Of a DNA stretch of 5,282 nucleotides, positions 1 to 5,143 are shown piece by piece. A model generated the notes under the pieces. It saw only the letters and a list, made by a program, of their open reading frames with translations. It was not told where the DNA came from and ran no database searches. The first letter of the stretch is position 1. Each line of letters opens with the position of its first letter. This DNA is from Firmicutes bacterium UBA6132 (GTDB taxonomy: Bacteria; Bacillota_A; Clostridia; Tissierellales; Sedimentibacteraceae): assembly GCA_002435835.1 (NCBI GenBank), contig DIVM01000351.1, positions 1-5,282 on the forward strand, written 5' to 3'. Position numbers and translations under genes: made by a program.

Positions 1-2
1 AA

Positions 3-60
3 AGTCCAGCTAAGAATTGTCAATATCTAATTTAAAAAAATTTAATATTTCAGTTGGACT
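3..60. repeat. Imperfect inverted repeat at the right end of the insertion sequence
   Basis: AGTCCAGCT (3-11) and AGTTGGACT (52-60) pair at eight of nine positions across an AT-rich 40-base spacer, which is itself partly self-complementary. A minus-strand TTGACA lies inside at 23-18. The repeat could be a terminator-like stem, a subterminal structure of the element, or chance. The window edge prevents a decision. Confidence 0.35.
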
Positions 61-84
61 AAAGAAGAGTAAACTAAATAAGCC

Positions 85-103
85 TTTTGAGAAATTCTCA
101 AAA
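85..103 (-). terminator. Hairpin downstream of the IS110 recombinase
   Basis: TTTTGAGAA and TTCTCAAAA form a perfect 9-bp inverted repeat separated by a single A, 28 bases beyond the recombinase stop codon. The minus-strand continuation is T-rich but interrupted (GGCTTATTTAG), so as an intrinsic terminator it would be weak. The near-zero spacer means a few central pairs must open to form a loop. Confidence 0.4.
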
Positions 104-130
104 AACAGAAATTTAAAATATGGAATTACA

Positions 131-1438
131 TTATGCAGCGATGTCGCATTTCGCTTTCTGGTAATTCATTTGATGTTCTTCTGGAGTGATGATTTCAAAT
201 TCTTTTTCATCACGCAGAATAGCAAAAACAATGTTACAAACTTTATGCATTACAGCCCCAAGAGCCACCATTTTAGGTTTGCTCTGACATTTTTTCAAGT
301 AATATTCACGTAAAACTGGATTGTTGGCAGAACCATTGCGGTTGATGCCAATGCTGATTAAAGCCATAGTGTGGATTACTCTTCTGGCAATACGTGAACC
401 TCGTTTTGACATATTAATTTTAGTACCATTAAATTTGCCAGATTGTTTTACGGCTGGATCTAAACCAAAATATGCAAAAAGCTGTTTAGGTGAGCGAAAA
501 GCTGAAAAATCTCCTATTTCACACATAAGGCTTACCGCAGAAAGAAAACCTGCACCTTTAAAAGATTCAATGAGATGTATCTGTTTCATAAACTTGGTAT
601 TTTCATTAGCATTAACAAGTTCGTGCATATCAGAAAGTATTGATGAGACTTCTTCATCATACTGACGGATAAAACGTATATATAGACGAATGCGCTTGAA
701 ATTACTGCTTACTGAATGACCAAAAGCTTTTGCATCATTTGCAGCTTGAATAATGGCATTATATTTGTTTTCTGCATAATTAATTCCAAAGCGTGCAGTA
801 AATCGTATGGAATTAATGATTTCATCTTTAGATGCACTCAAAAACGCATCCGGAGAAGTGTATTTTTCCAGTAATGTTAATGCCGTATTTGTAGTGATTT
901 TAGAAAAAATCTTTAAATATTGTGGAAATATCATACGTAATTCACCTTGAAGCTTATTCACATAAGCAGAACGGTTGTCCATCAGGTCATAATACTCTCT
1001 TGAGAGATTTCTTAAATCAAGTGCAAGGTCTGATGGCATAAGAGAAATTTTTAAATCTGGTTTTAAACCAATTAAGGCACATTTTTTTGAATCAAATCTG
1101 TCATTATGTACTTTTCTAATATTAATATTTGTGCTATTCTTAGTGATGATAGGATTTATGATGGAGACACAAAATCCCTTATCACGAAGATAGCAGAAGA
1201 GTGGGTAATGATAAATTCCCGTGGATTCCAGGAAAATGCGACTTTCCAAAGAATACATTTCTTCTGCTTCTTTTATTTTAGAAACAGCCATAGAAAGGGA
1301 ATTAAAATCAGAATGTAGGATTTTAAAAGGCTTTCCTACAAAGGTTTGGTTAGGTAGTGCAATAGACATCCAACTAAAGTCAGCGCCTACATCAATACCA
1401 ACCGAAATAAATGAATTATATTTAATATTATTTGACAT
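131..1438 (-). CDS. IS110-family DEDD recombinase (transposase)
   Basis: This 435-residue protein is the recombinase that excises and inserts the element, a DNA-cutting enzyme guided by a bridge RNA in studied relatives. The N-terminal RuvC-like domain shows the DEDD set: D16 in GIDVGAD, E71 in FLESTGIY, then D113 and D116 in NDRFDSKK. The middle part (about 140-285) is rich in charged helices. The C-terminal domain starts near 288 with an IESFKGAGFLSA segment, continues with MCEIGDFSAFRSPKQLFAYFG, and carries the probable catalytic serine S333 in KQSGK, followed by MSKRGSRIARR. I chose the ATG at 1436-1438 because AAAGGAG lies nine bases upstream of it. The frame stays open to 1540 but those codons run through the hairpins and have no better start signal. 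The gene appears intact, so the element may still be active. Confidence 0.95.
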   Translation of the reverse strand: MSNNIKYNSFISVGIDVGADFSWMSIALPNQTFVGKPFKILHSDFNSLSMAVSKIKEAEEMYSLESRIFLESTGIYHYPLFCYLRDKGFCVSIINPIITKNSTNINIRKVHNDRFDSKKCALIGLKPDLKISLMPSDLALDLRNLSREYYDLMDNRSAYVNKLQGELRMIFPQYLKIFSKITTNTALTLLEKYTSPDAFLSASKDEIINSIRFTARFGINYAENKYNAIIQAANDAKAFGHSVSSNFKRIRLYIRFIRQYDEEVSSILSDMHELVNANENTKFMKQIHLIESFKGAGFLSAVSLMCEIGDFSAFRSPKQLFAYFGLDPAVKQSGKFNGTKINMSKRGSRIARRVIHTMALISIGINRNGSANNPVLREYYLKKCQSKPKMVALGAVMHKVCNIVFAILRDEKEFEIITPEEHQMNYQKAKCDIAA

Positions 1439-1447
1439 GAGCAATAG

Positions 1448-1454
1448 CTCCTTT
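1448..1454 (-). promoter_or_regulatory. Ribosome binding site of the IS110 recombinase
   Basis: AAAGGAG reads on the minus strand nine bases before the ATG at 1436-1438 and fixes that start. The base of an 8-bp hairpin (1456-1463 with 1490-1497) ends only one base upstream, so folding of the leader RNA could affect ribosome access. Confidence 0.85.
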
Positions 1455-1633
1455 CTGATAGGAATCCATTTCCAAACAATGAGTACACATCCTATCATGT
1501 GATACGGGTATAGCCTGAGGCTCCCAACCAGCCAAATCATAAAGCCTCATTGAATGTATTAATTGACTTAATAACAGGTATATGTCAGTAGATACTGACT
1601 TCCCGAGGATGTGAACATTATTTATCCTATCCT
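1455..1633 (-). ncRNA. Candidate IS110 bridge RNA
   Basis: About 180 non-coding bases separate a minus-strand promoter-like sequence from the recombinase start, the place and approximate size of the bridge RNA in the IS110 group. Read 5' to 3' on the minus strand there are four hairpins. The first is AGGAT (1628-1624) with ATCCT (1610-1606). The second is GTCAGT-ATCT-ACTGAC (1599-1584). The third is a perfect 7-bp stem TGAGGCT/AGCCTCA (1549-1543 with 1522-1516) around a 20-base loop. The fourth is a perfect 8-bp stem TGATAGGA/TCCTATCA (1497-1490 with 1463-1456) around a 26-base loop. A 5' stem-loop followed by large-looped hairpins fits a target-binding and a donor-binding loop. The hairpins are seen; bridge-RNA identity is inferred from family and position. 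I could not assign the guide bases with confidence. Confidence 0.6.
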
Positions 1634-1638
1634 TGAGG

Positions 1639-1668
1639 ATTATACATTATGAAGAGGTCTGGAGTCTA
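1639..1668 (-). promoter_or_regulatory. Putative sigma-A promoter reading into the bridge RNA and recombinase
   Basis: A perfect TATAAT lies at 1644-1639 on the minus strand, with TAGACT (four of six matches to TTGACA) 18 bases upstream at 1668-1663. Transcription would begin near 1632, just ahead of the first hairpin of the candidate bridge RNA. If the element ends near 1654, the -35 belongs to flanking DNA and would be replaced by the TTGACA of the right end (23-18) when the element circularises. Confidence 0.45.
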
Positions 1669-1736
1669 CCGGGAACCGTCAGACATGTTAATTATAAAGT
1701 AACATCTGATGAAGGAAGAATTCCTTCTTCTGTTAC
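1657..1736 (+). promoter_or_regulatory. Structured leader upstream of etfA with overlapping alternative hairpins
   Basis: Three hairpins share bases on the plus strand. Hairpin A pairs GTCTG (1657-1661) with CAGAC (1680-1684). Hairpin B pairs CAGA and TGTTA (1680-1683 and 1686-1690) with TAACATCTG (1700-1708), with a two-base bulge. Hairpin C pairs GTAACA (1699-1704) with TGTTAC (1731-1736) and encloses a perfect 7-bp stem GAAGGAA/TTCCTTC (1711-1717 with 1721-1727). A excludes B, and B excludes C. This resembles an attenuator or riboswitch expression platform, but no T-tract follows hairpin C and I recognise no known aptamer. The segment could also be flanking DNA truncated by the insertion sequence. 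Confidence 0.4.
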
Positions 1737-1752
1737 AAAAAATAAAAATGTT

Positions 1753-1781
1753 TTAACAGCATAGTCATTAGTGACTATGAC
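1753..1781 (+). promoter_or_regulatory. Putative etfA promoter with palindromic operator in the spacer
   Basis: TTAACA (1753-1758, five of six to TTGACA) and TATGAC (1776-1781, four of six to TATAAT) are 17 bases apart. Between and overlapping them is a perfect inverted repeat, CATAGTCA-TTAG-TGACTATG (1760-1779). A repressor dimer bound there would block the polymerase. Transcription would start near 1788 and leave a short leader holding the ribosome binding site. The palindrome is certain; the promoter is moderate, and no specific regulator can be named. Confidence 0.45.
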
Positions 1782-1805
1782 ATTATTATAATAGGATGTG
1801 AAAAT

Positions 1806-3002
1806 ATGGCAAGCATAAATATATTAAAAGATAAATGCGTTGGCTGCAAGAAATGTATAAGCGCATGTCCTTTTTCAGCTATAGAAATGATAGAAAAAAA
1901 AGCTGTCATAGGCGATAAATGTACTCTATGTGGCTCATGCGTTGAGTCTTGCAAACTAAATGCAATTAATTTTTTAAAAGATGAAGTGGAAACAAAGGAT
2001 TTATCAGCTTATAAAGGAATTTGGGTATTTGCAGAACAAAGATACGGCAAATTAAGAACAGTTGCATTCGAGTTAATAAACCAAGCTAAAGTATTATCAA
2101 AAGACCTTCAAGTTTCAGTTTCAGCAGTTATATTAGGTAATAATATTAAAAATTTATCACAAGAATTAATAGCATATGGAGCGGACGAAGTTTTAGTTAT
2201 GGATGCACCATGGTTAAATGATTTTAATGACCATGTTTATGGCGAAGTAATGGTTGATTTAATAAATGAATATAAACCAGAAATAGTTTTAATAGGTGCA
2301 ACATCAAATGGACGTTCATTAGCTCCACATATTTCAGCTACATTACAAACAGGTTTAACAGCAGATTGTACACAATTACAAATAGATGTTGAAAAAAGAC
2401 TTTTAATGCAGACAAGACCAGCATTTGGAGGAAATCTCATGGCAACAATAGTTTGTCCTAACCACCGTCCTCAAATGTCCACAGTTAGACCAAAAGTATT
2501 TAAACCAGCAGAACCTGATTATGCAATAGAAGGAAAAGTAACTGTTCTACCAGTTCCAGCGCAAGTAGAAGGCTTCGTAAAATTGTTAAAAAATATAGAC
2601 AATGAAGAAGGGTTAAACTTATCGGACGCAGATATAATCATAGGCGTTGGAAAAGGAATAGGCAGCGAAAAAAATATTAAGTTAGCTCAAGAATTAGCTG
2701 ATGCACTTGGGGGAGCATTGGGTGCTTCAAGACCTGTTGTTGATTCTGGATGGATGCCATACAGCCAGCAAGTTGGTCAAACAGGAAAAACTGTTGCACC
2801 TAAAATATATATTGCATGCGGTATATCAGGAGCAATACAGCATTTAGCAGGGCTTGCAGAAATTGAAACAATCATAGCAATCAACAACGACCCAGATGCA
2901 CCAATATTTAATGTTGCCCATTATGGAATTGTTGGAGATGTGAGAGAAATATTACCGATGTTAACAGAACAAGTTAAGAATGGGAAATTAGTTACAGCGT
3001 AG
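1806..3002 (+). CDS. etfA: Electron transfer flavoprotein alpha subunit with N-terminal 2[4Fe-4S] ferredoxin domain
   Basis: This 398-residue cytoplasmic protein should pair with EtfB to pass electrons between NADH, ferredoxin and a dehydrogenase. Two cluster motifs C-x2-C-x2-C-x3-C occupy the N-terminus: C11, C14, C17, C21 and C39, C42, C45, C49. The ETF alpha domain follows from about 70, with GATSNGRSLAPHISATLQTG (164-183) and RPAFGGNLMAT (204-214). The C-terminal FAD domain holds GASRPVVDSGW (306-316), QVGQTGK (322-328), an ISGAIQHLAGL segment (340-350) and NNDPDAPIFNVAHYGIVGD (360-378). Plain EtfA is roughly 320-340 residues; the extra ferredoxin domain is known from bifurcating complexes such as caffeyl-CoA reductase-Etf and lactate dehydrogenase-Etf. 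The ATG follows AGGATGTG closely. No etfB or dehydrogenase is adjacent: an insertion sequence lies upstream and terminators downstream. The substrate cannot be told. Confidence 0.97.
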   Translation: MASINILKDKCVGCKKCISACPFSAIEMIEKKAVIGDKCTLCGSCVESCKLNAINFLKDEVETKDLSAYKGIWVFAEQRYGKLRTVAFELINQAKVLSKDLQVSVSAVILGNNIKNLSQELIAYGADEVLVMDAPWLNDFNDHVYGEVMVDLINEYKPEIVLIGATSNGRSLAPHISATLQTGLTADCTQLQIDVEKRLLMQTRPAFGGNLMATIVCPNHRPQMSTVRPKVFKPAEPDYAIEGKVTVLPVPAQVEGFVKLLKNIDNEEGLNLSDADIIIGVGKGIGSEKNIKLAQELADALGGALGASRPVVDSGWMPYSQQVGQTGKTVAPKIYIACGISGAIQHLAGLAEIETIIAINNDPDAPIFNVAHYGIVGDVREILPMLTEQVKNGKLVTA

Positions 3003-3027
3003 CTTACATTAGTTTATAAAAAATAAG

Positions 3028-3077
3028 AAATCCTAAAATTTGAGTATTGCTGTTCAAGTTTTAGGATTTTATTTTTT
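3028..3077 (+). terminator. Intrinsic terminator after etfA
   Basis: A 16-bp stem pairs 3028-3043 with 3054-3069, with one G-U wobble and a 10-base loop, followed by a T-rich tail (TATTTTTTATA). It lies 25 bases after the etfA stop. Both stem arms are identical to those of the terminator at 5144-5186. Confidence 0.85.
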
Positions 3078-3119
3078 ATATATTGTTTTACAATATGATT
3101 TTCTGAATCATTAAACTTT

Positions 3120-3160
3120 AAAAGAGAGCCAAGAAATTTTTCTTAAGGCTCTCTTTTCTA
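3120..3160. terminator. Second hairpin terminator, possibly bidirectional
   Basis: AAAAGAGAGCC (3120-3130) and GGCTCTCTTTT (3147-3157) form a perfect 11-bp stem, with T-rich ends on both strands. It follows the first etfA terminator by about 50 bases and would catch read-through in either direction. Confidence 0.7.
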
Positions 3161-3439
3161 TAAAAATGATTATTATCAAGCTATTTTCAAAACTTATAAA
3201 GAGATGGATTTAAATATAATATATGTATAAATTAATCGCAGTCATGAATAATTGCGTTTTCCTTAAATCTATGTTATATTTATAATGATAAGGTGGGAAG
3301 ACCGTTGATAATATTTTTTAAATTTTCTGATATGAATGAAAACATTTAAAATTTATTAAAGAAGGAATTTCGATAAAACCGTGTACCAAGTTATTTGAAG
3401 AAATATATGTTAATAAAGTGACTAAATTTTAAAAAATAA
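3161..3439 (+). other. AT-rich intergenic region without a convincing gene
   Basis: I find no supported gene here. A promoter-like sequence lies at 3252-3280. A 14-codon TTG-initiated frame near 3305 follows an AGGTGGG but is too short to credit. An open stretch ending at a TAA near 3432 has protein-like composition but no start codon, so it may be the eroded end of a lost gene. Confidence 0.4.
3252..3280 (+). promoter_or_regulatory. Putative extended -10 promoter
   Basis: TATATT (3275-3280) is preceded by TGT, giving the extended -10 TGn motif, and TTGCGT lies 17 bases upstream at 3252-3257. Transcription from about 3287 would give the downstream flavoprotein gene a leader of some 315 bases running through the intron remnant. 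It could also be a relic promoter. Confidence 0.4.
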
Positions 3440-3503
3440 GTGGAAACACACAAGTCCGGTTCTTAAAGGAGAAAAGAACGAAAGTTCCAGGCCTATCCGA
3501 CAT
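3440..3503 (+). pseudogene. Remnant of the 3' end of a group II intron (part of domain V plus domain VI)
   Basis: GTG-GAAA-CAC (3440-3449) forms a GNRA-capped mini-stem like the tip of intron domain V. It is followed by AAGTCCGGTTC (3452-3462), the usual form of the domain V 3' strand, then TTAAAGGAGAAAAG, a GAAC-GAAA-GTTC hairpin (3476-3487) and CCTATCCGAC (3492-3501), which resembles domain VI and the usual intron 3' terminus. The 5' strand of domain V, which would hold the catalytic triad, should read like GAGCCGGACTTGTG just before 3440 but is absent. No intron-encoded reverse transcriptase is present. It is therefore a dead fragment. Identification rests on remembered consensus sequences, not a covariance search. 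Confidence 0.55.
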
Positions 3504-3521
3504 GAAACAGTTTGTGTAAAT

Positions 3522-3550
3522 TTGTAATATATTACATTGCAACATTAAAA
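3522..3550 (+). promoter_or_regulatory. Putative promoter and palindromic operator of the flavoprotein gene
   Basis: TTGTAA (3522-3527) and TTAAAA (3545-3550) are 17 bases apart and make a weak promoter. A perfect 14-base palindrome, TGTAATATATTACA (3523-3536), covers the -35 element and part of the spacer, as expected for a repressor site. The regulator is unknown; AT-rich dyads of this kind suit several families of dimeric repressors. Confidence 0.4.
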
Positions 3551-3601
3551 ACTGATGACCTAACAAATTGAGTTCACTATTTAATAAAAAGGAGAAAAAA
3601 C

Positions 3602-4075
3602 ATGCAAAATAGTATGAAAATACATTCATTAACAAAAGAACAAATTGAGGCTTTATTGGTAAGGGCTCAGGTAGGTAGAATTGCAGCACAGAGTCCAGAG
3701 GGATACCCGTATGTAGTACCTATGCATTTTGTTTATTATAATGAGAAAATTTATACACATGGTCTACCTAAAGGACAAAAATTAGAGTATATTACTCAAA
3801 ATCCAAAAGTTGGTTTTGAAGTTGACGAAATGATTGGGTTGCTATATGAAGGCGTTGACGTTGCCTGTCATACCAATACAGAATTTAATAGTGTCATTAT
3901 ATTGGGAAATGCAAAAGTTTTAACTGATTTAGTATATAAAAAAGAAGTTTTAAATAAGATTGTTGATAAGTATACGCCTCATTTTTCAGGAAAAGAATTA
4001 CCTGAAAACATGGTTAGAGGCACTGCTGTTATAGAGATTTCAGTTCAGAAATGTACTGGAAAATATTACAGATAA
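3602..4075 (+). CDS. Pyridoxamine 5'-phosphate oxidase-like flavoprotein (NimA-type)
   Basis: This 157-residue cytoplasmic protein has the split-barrel fold of the pyridoxamine 5'-phosphate oxidase-like family, which binds FMN or related cofactors as a dimer. Visible marks are VGRIAAQSPEGYPYVVPMHF (24-43), YTHGLPKGQKLEYI (51-64), a VGFEVDEM strand (70-77), TEFNSVIILGNAKVL (93-107) and a C-terminal strand AVIEISVQKCTGK (142-154). These match the small subgroup that includes NimA nitroimidazole reductases and FMN-binding stress proteins. It is too short and diverged to be called the vitamin B6 enzyme PdxH. The ATG is fixed by GGAG seven bases upstream. It appears to be a single-gene unit. Substrate, and any role in nitro-drug tolerance, are unproven. 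Confidence 0.88.
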   Translation: MQNSMKIHSLTKEQIEALLVRAQVGRIAAQSPEGYPYVVPMHFVYYNEKIYTHGLPKGQKLEYITQNPKVGFEVDEMIGLLYEGVDVACHTNTEFNSVIILGNAKVLTDLVYKKEVLNKIVDKYTPHFSGKELPENMVRGTAVIEISVQKCTGKYYR

Positions 4076-4139
4076 TAAATGTTAATGGATGACTAAGACT
4101 CTTAAAGATAGAAAATAAAAAAATAATAAATGTTTCACT

Positions 4140-4167
4140 TTAACATCACAATGGCATCACATTAAAT
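4140..4167 (+). promoter_or_regulatory. Putative promoter of the secreted repeat protein
   Basis: TTAACA (4140-4145) and TTAAAT (4162-4167) are 16 bases apart. Two direct copies of CATCACA (4144-4150 and 4155-4161) sit 11 bases apart in the spacer, on the same face of the helix, as for a tandem regulator site. The leader would be about 65 bases and contains two TGATCA palindromes (4190-4195, 4205-4210) that can pair with each other shortly before the ribosome binding site. Confidence 0.35.
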
Positions 4168-4240
4168 GGGTAAATTATAAGTATGATATTGATCAAAATA
4201 TAGCTGATCATATTAAATAATTTTAGAGGATGTGTTAAAG

Positions 4241-5137
4241 TTGAAAAAAAGAAATATTATAATTTCTGGAATGTTAGTATTGTCAATTGCATTATCAACA
4301 AGCATGGGTGCATTTGCAGCCACTGATTCTTCAAATGTAAGTGACAGTGCGGTTACTCAAGAAAACAACAAACGATCAAATTTTGTTCAATTGAGTGAGG
4401 AACAAAGAAAAGCAATCGGTGATGCTAAAATTAACAGTTTAAAAGAAGCAGCATCAAATTTAGTTGCTAAAGGAACATTGACACAGGAACAAGTGGAAGA
4501 AATTTTAGCTGAAACAGATAAATTGCCTTCTGATTTAAAAGGGTCAAAAAAAGGTAATGGAAGATTTGTGAATTTAACTGCAGAGCAAAAGGATGCATTG
4601 AAAACTGAAAATCAGACTTTGTTTGAAAGTGCATTATCGCAATTGGTGTCTGATGGATCAATAACTCAGGAAATATCAGACCAGCTTAAAGCAGGAAAAA
4701 AAGCAAAAACGATTGAATTAACTGATGAGCAAAAAACAGTAGTTAATGAAGCAAGAAAAAACAGTTTAGAAAGTTCGGTAACAAATTTAGTTAATAATGG
4801 CACAATCACTCAAGAAATAGCTGATAGCATTTTAAGTGCTTCAACTAAATACGTGGAAAATAAGGAAATAAATAAGAGTTTAAAAGAAAACGGACCATTT
4901 AAAAACTTGACGGATGAACAAATTAAAGCACTTAAAGACGAAACAAGTACAGTGTTTAAAAATGCTTTATCAGAATTAGTTACTAAAGGTACTATCACAC
5001 AGGAAATTGCAGATCAAATTCAAAATATGCCATTTGGCAGGGGATATAAAATGAGACCTGATAGATTTGACGGCAGAGGAATTAATGAAACATCAACAGA
5101 TAATCAAAGTGCATTATCTTCAGCTACAGTAAATTAA
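4241..5137 (+). CDS. Secreted protein with four related repeats
   Basis: This 298-residue protein begins with a signal peptide: MKKR, a hydrophobic core, and a likely cut after GAFA at residue 26. The mature part has four repeats of about 43 residues near 48-91, 109-151, 157-200 and 220-262. They follow the pattern hydrophobic-x-x-L-(S/T)-x-E-Q, a charged helix, then LV-x-x-G-(S/T)-(I/L)-TQE. Repeats 1 and 3 share NSL and NLV; repeats 2 and 4 share an F-(E/K)-x-AL segment, so the protein is a duplicated pair. The tail is rich in G, R, S and T and has no membrane anchor or LPXTG. The repeats recall clostridial and bacilloid DUF2680-like (YckD) helical domains, but that is a loose resemblance. 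I chose TTG at 4241: AGAGGA lies ten bases upstream, whereas GTG at 4232 would sit almost on top of it. Function is unknown. Confidence 0.85.
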   Translation: MKKRNIIISGMLVLSIALSTSMGAFAATDSSNVSDSAVTQENNKRSNFVQLSEEQRKAIGDAKINSLKEAASNLVAKGTLTQEQVEEILAETDKLPSDLKGSKKGNGRFVNLTAEQKDALKTENQTLFESALSQLVSDGSITQEISDQLKAGKKAKTIELTDEQKTVVNEARKNSLESSVTNLVNNGTITQEIADSILSASTKYVENKEINKSLKENGPFKNLTDEQIKALKDETSTVFKNALSELVTKGTITQEIADQIQNMPFGRGYKMRPDRFDGRGINETSTDNQSALSSATVN

Positions 5138-5143
5138 AATAAT

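Larger units (their letters stand above)
8..1654 (-). mobile_element. IS110-family insertion sequence (ends inferred)
   Basis: The element consists of one minus-strand DEDD recombinase gene, a short 3' flank (about 1-130) and a long structured 5' flank (1439 to about 1650). A long non-coding stretch upstream of the recombinase is the layout of the IS110 group proper; the IS1111 group has it downstream. IS110 elements lack obvious terminal inverted repeats and usually make no long target duplication, so the ends cannot be read directly. The limits given join the CT at 9-8 to the CT at 1654-1653 (minus strand). In this register an excised circle would carry TTGACA, 18 bases, then TATAAT across its junction, and the empty site would be nearly palindromic. 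The family is secure; the exact ends are inference and could be off by tens of bases. Confidence 0.6.

Noticed and set aside
17..1502. Plus-strand open frames within the insertion sequence
   Set aside because: They lie antisense to the recombinase, have no ribosome binding sites or recognisable domains, and are shadows of the real gene.
1439..1540. Upstream extension of the recombinase by 34 codons
   Set aside because: The frame is open, but the ATG at 1436-1438 has an AAAGGAG at good spacing, family N-termini begin shortly before the GID motif, and the extension runs through two perfect hairpins of the candidate bridge RNA.
1657..1690. Resemblance to a purine riboswitch (TCTACC followed by CGGGAACCGT)
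   Set aside because: The L2 GATATGG, the P3 3' strand and the J3/1 ACTATG are missing, so only a short coincidental likeness remains.
1787..1792. Perfect TATAAT just upstream of etfA
   Set aside because: No -35 element lies 16-18 bases upstream, and transcription would begin after the ribosome binding site.
3166..3179. Fur-box-like ATGATTATTATCA
   Set aside because: It only partly matches the consensus, lies between a terminator and no adjacent start codon, and AT-rich DNA gives such matches by chance.
3305..3349. Fourteen-codon TTG-initiated frame after AGGTGGG
   Set aside because: Too short, with no recognisable features and no sign of conservation visible from one sequence.
3502..3519. 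ATG AAA CAG TTT GTG TAA directly after the intron remnant
   Set aside because: Only five codons and no ribosome binding site.
4232..4240. GTG at 4232 as start of the secreted protein
   Set aside because: The only ribosome binding site, AGAGGA at 4225-4230, would be one base away; the TTG at 4241 has suitable spacing and gives a normal signal peptide.
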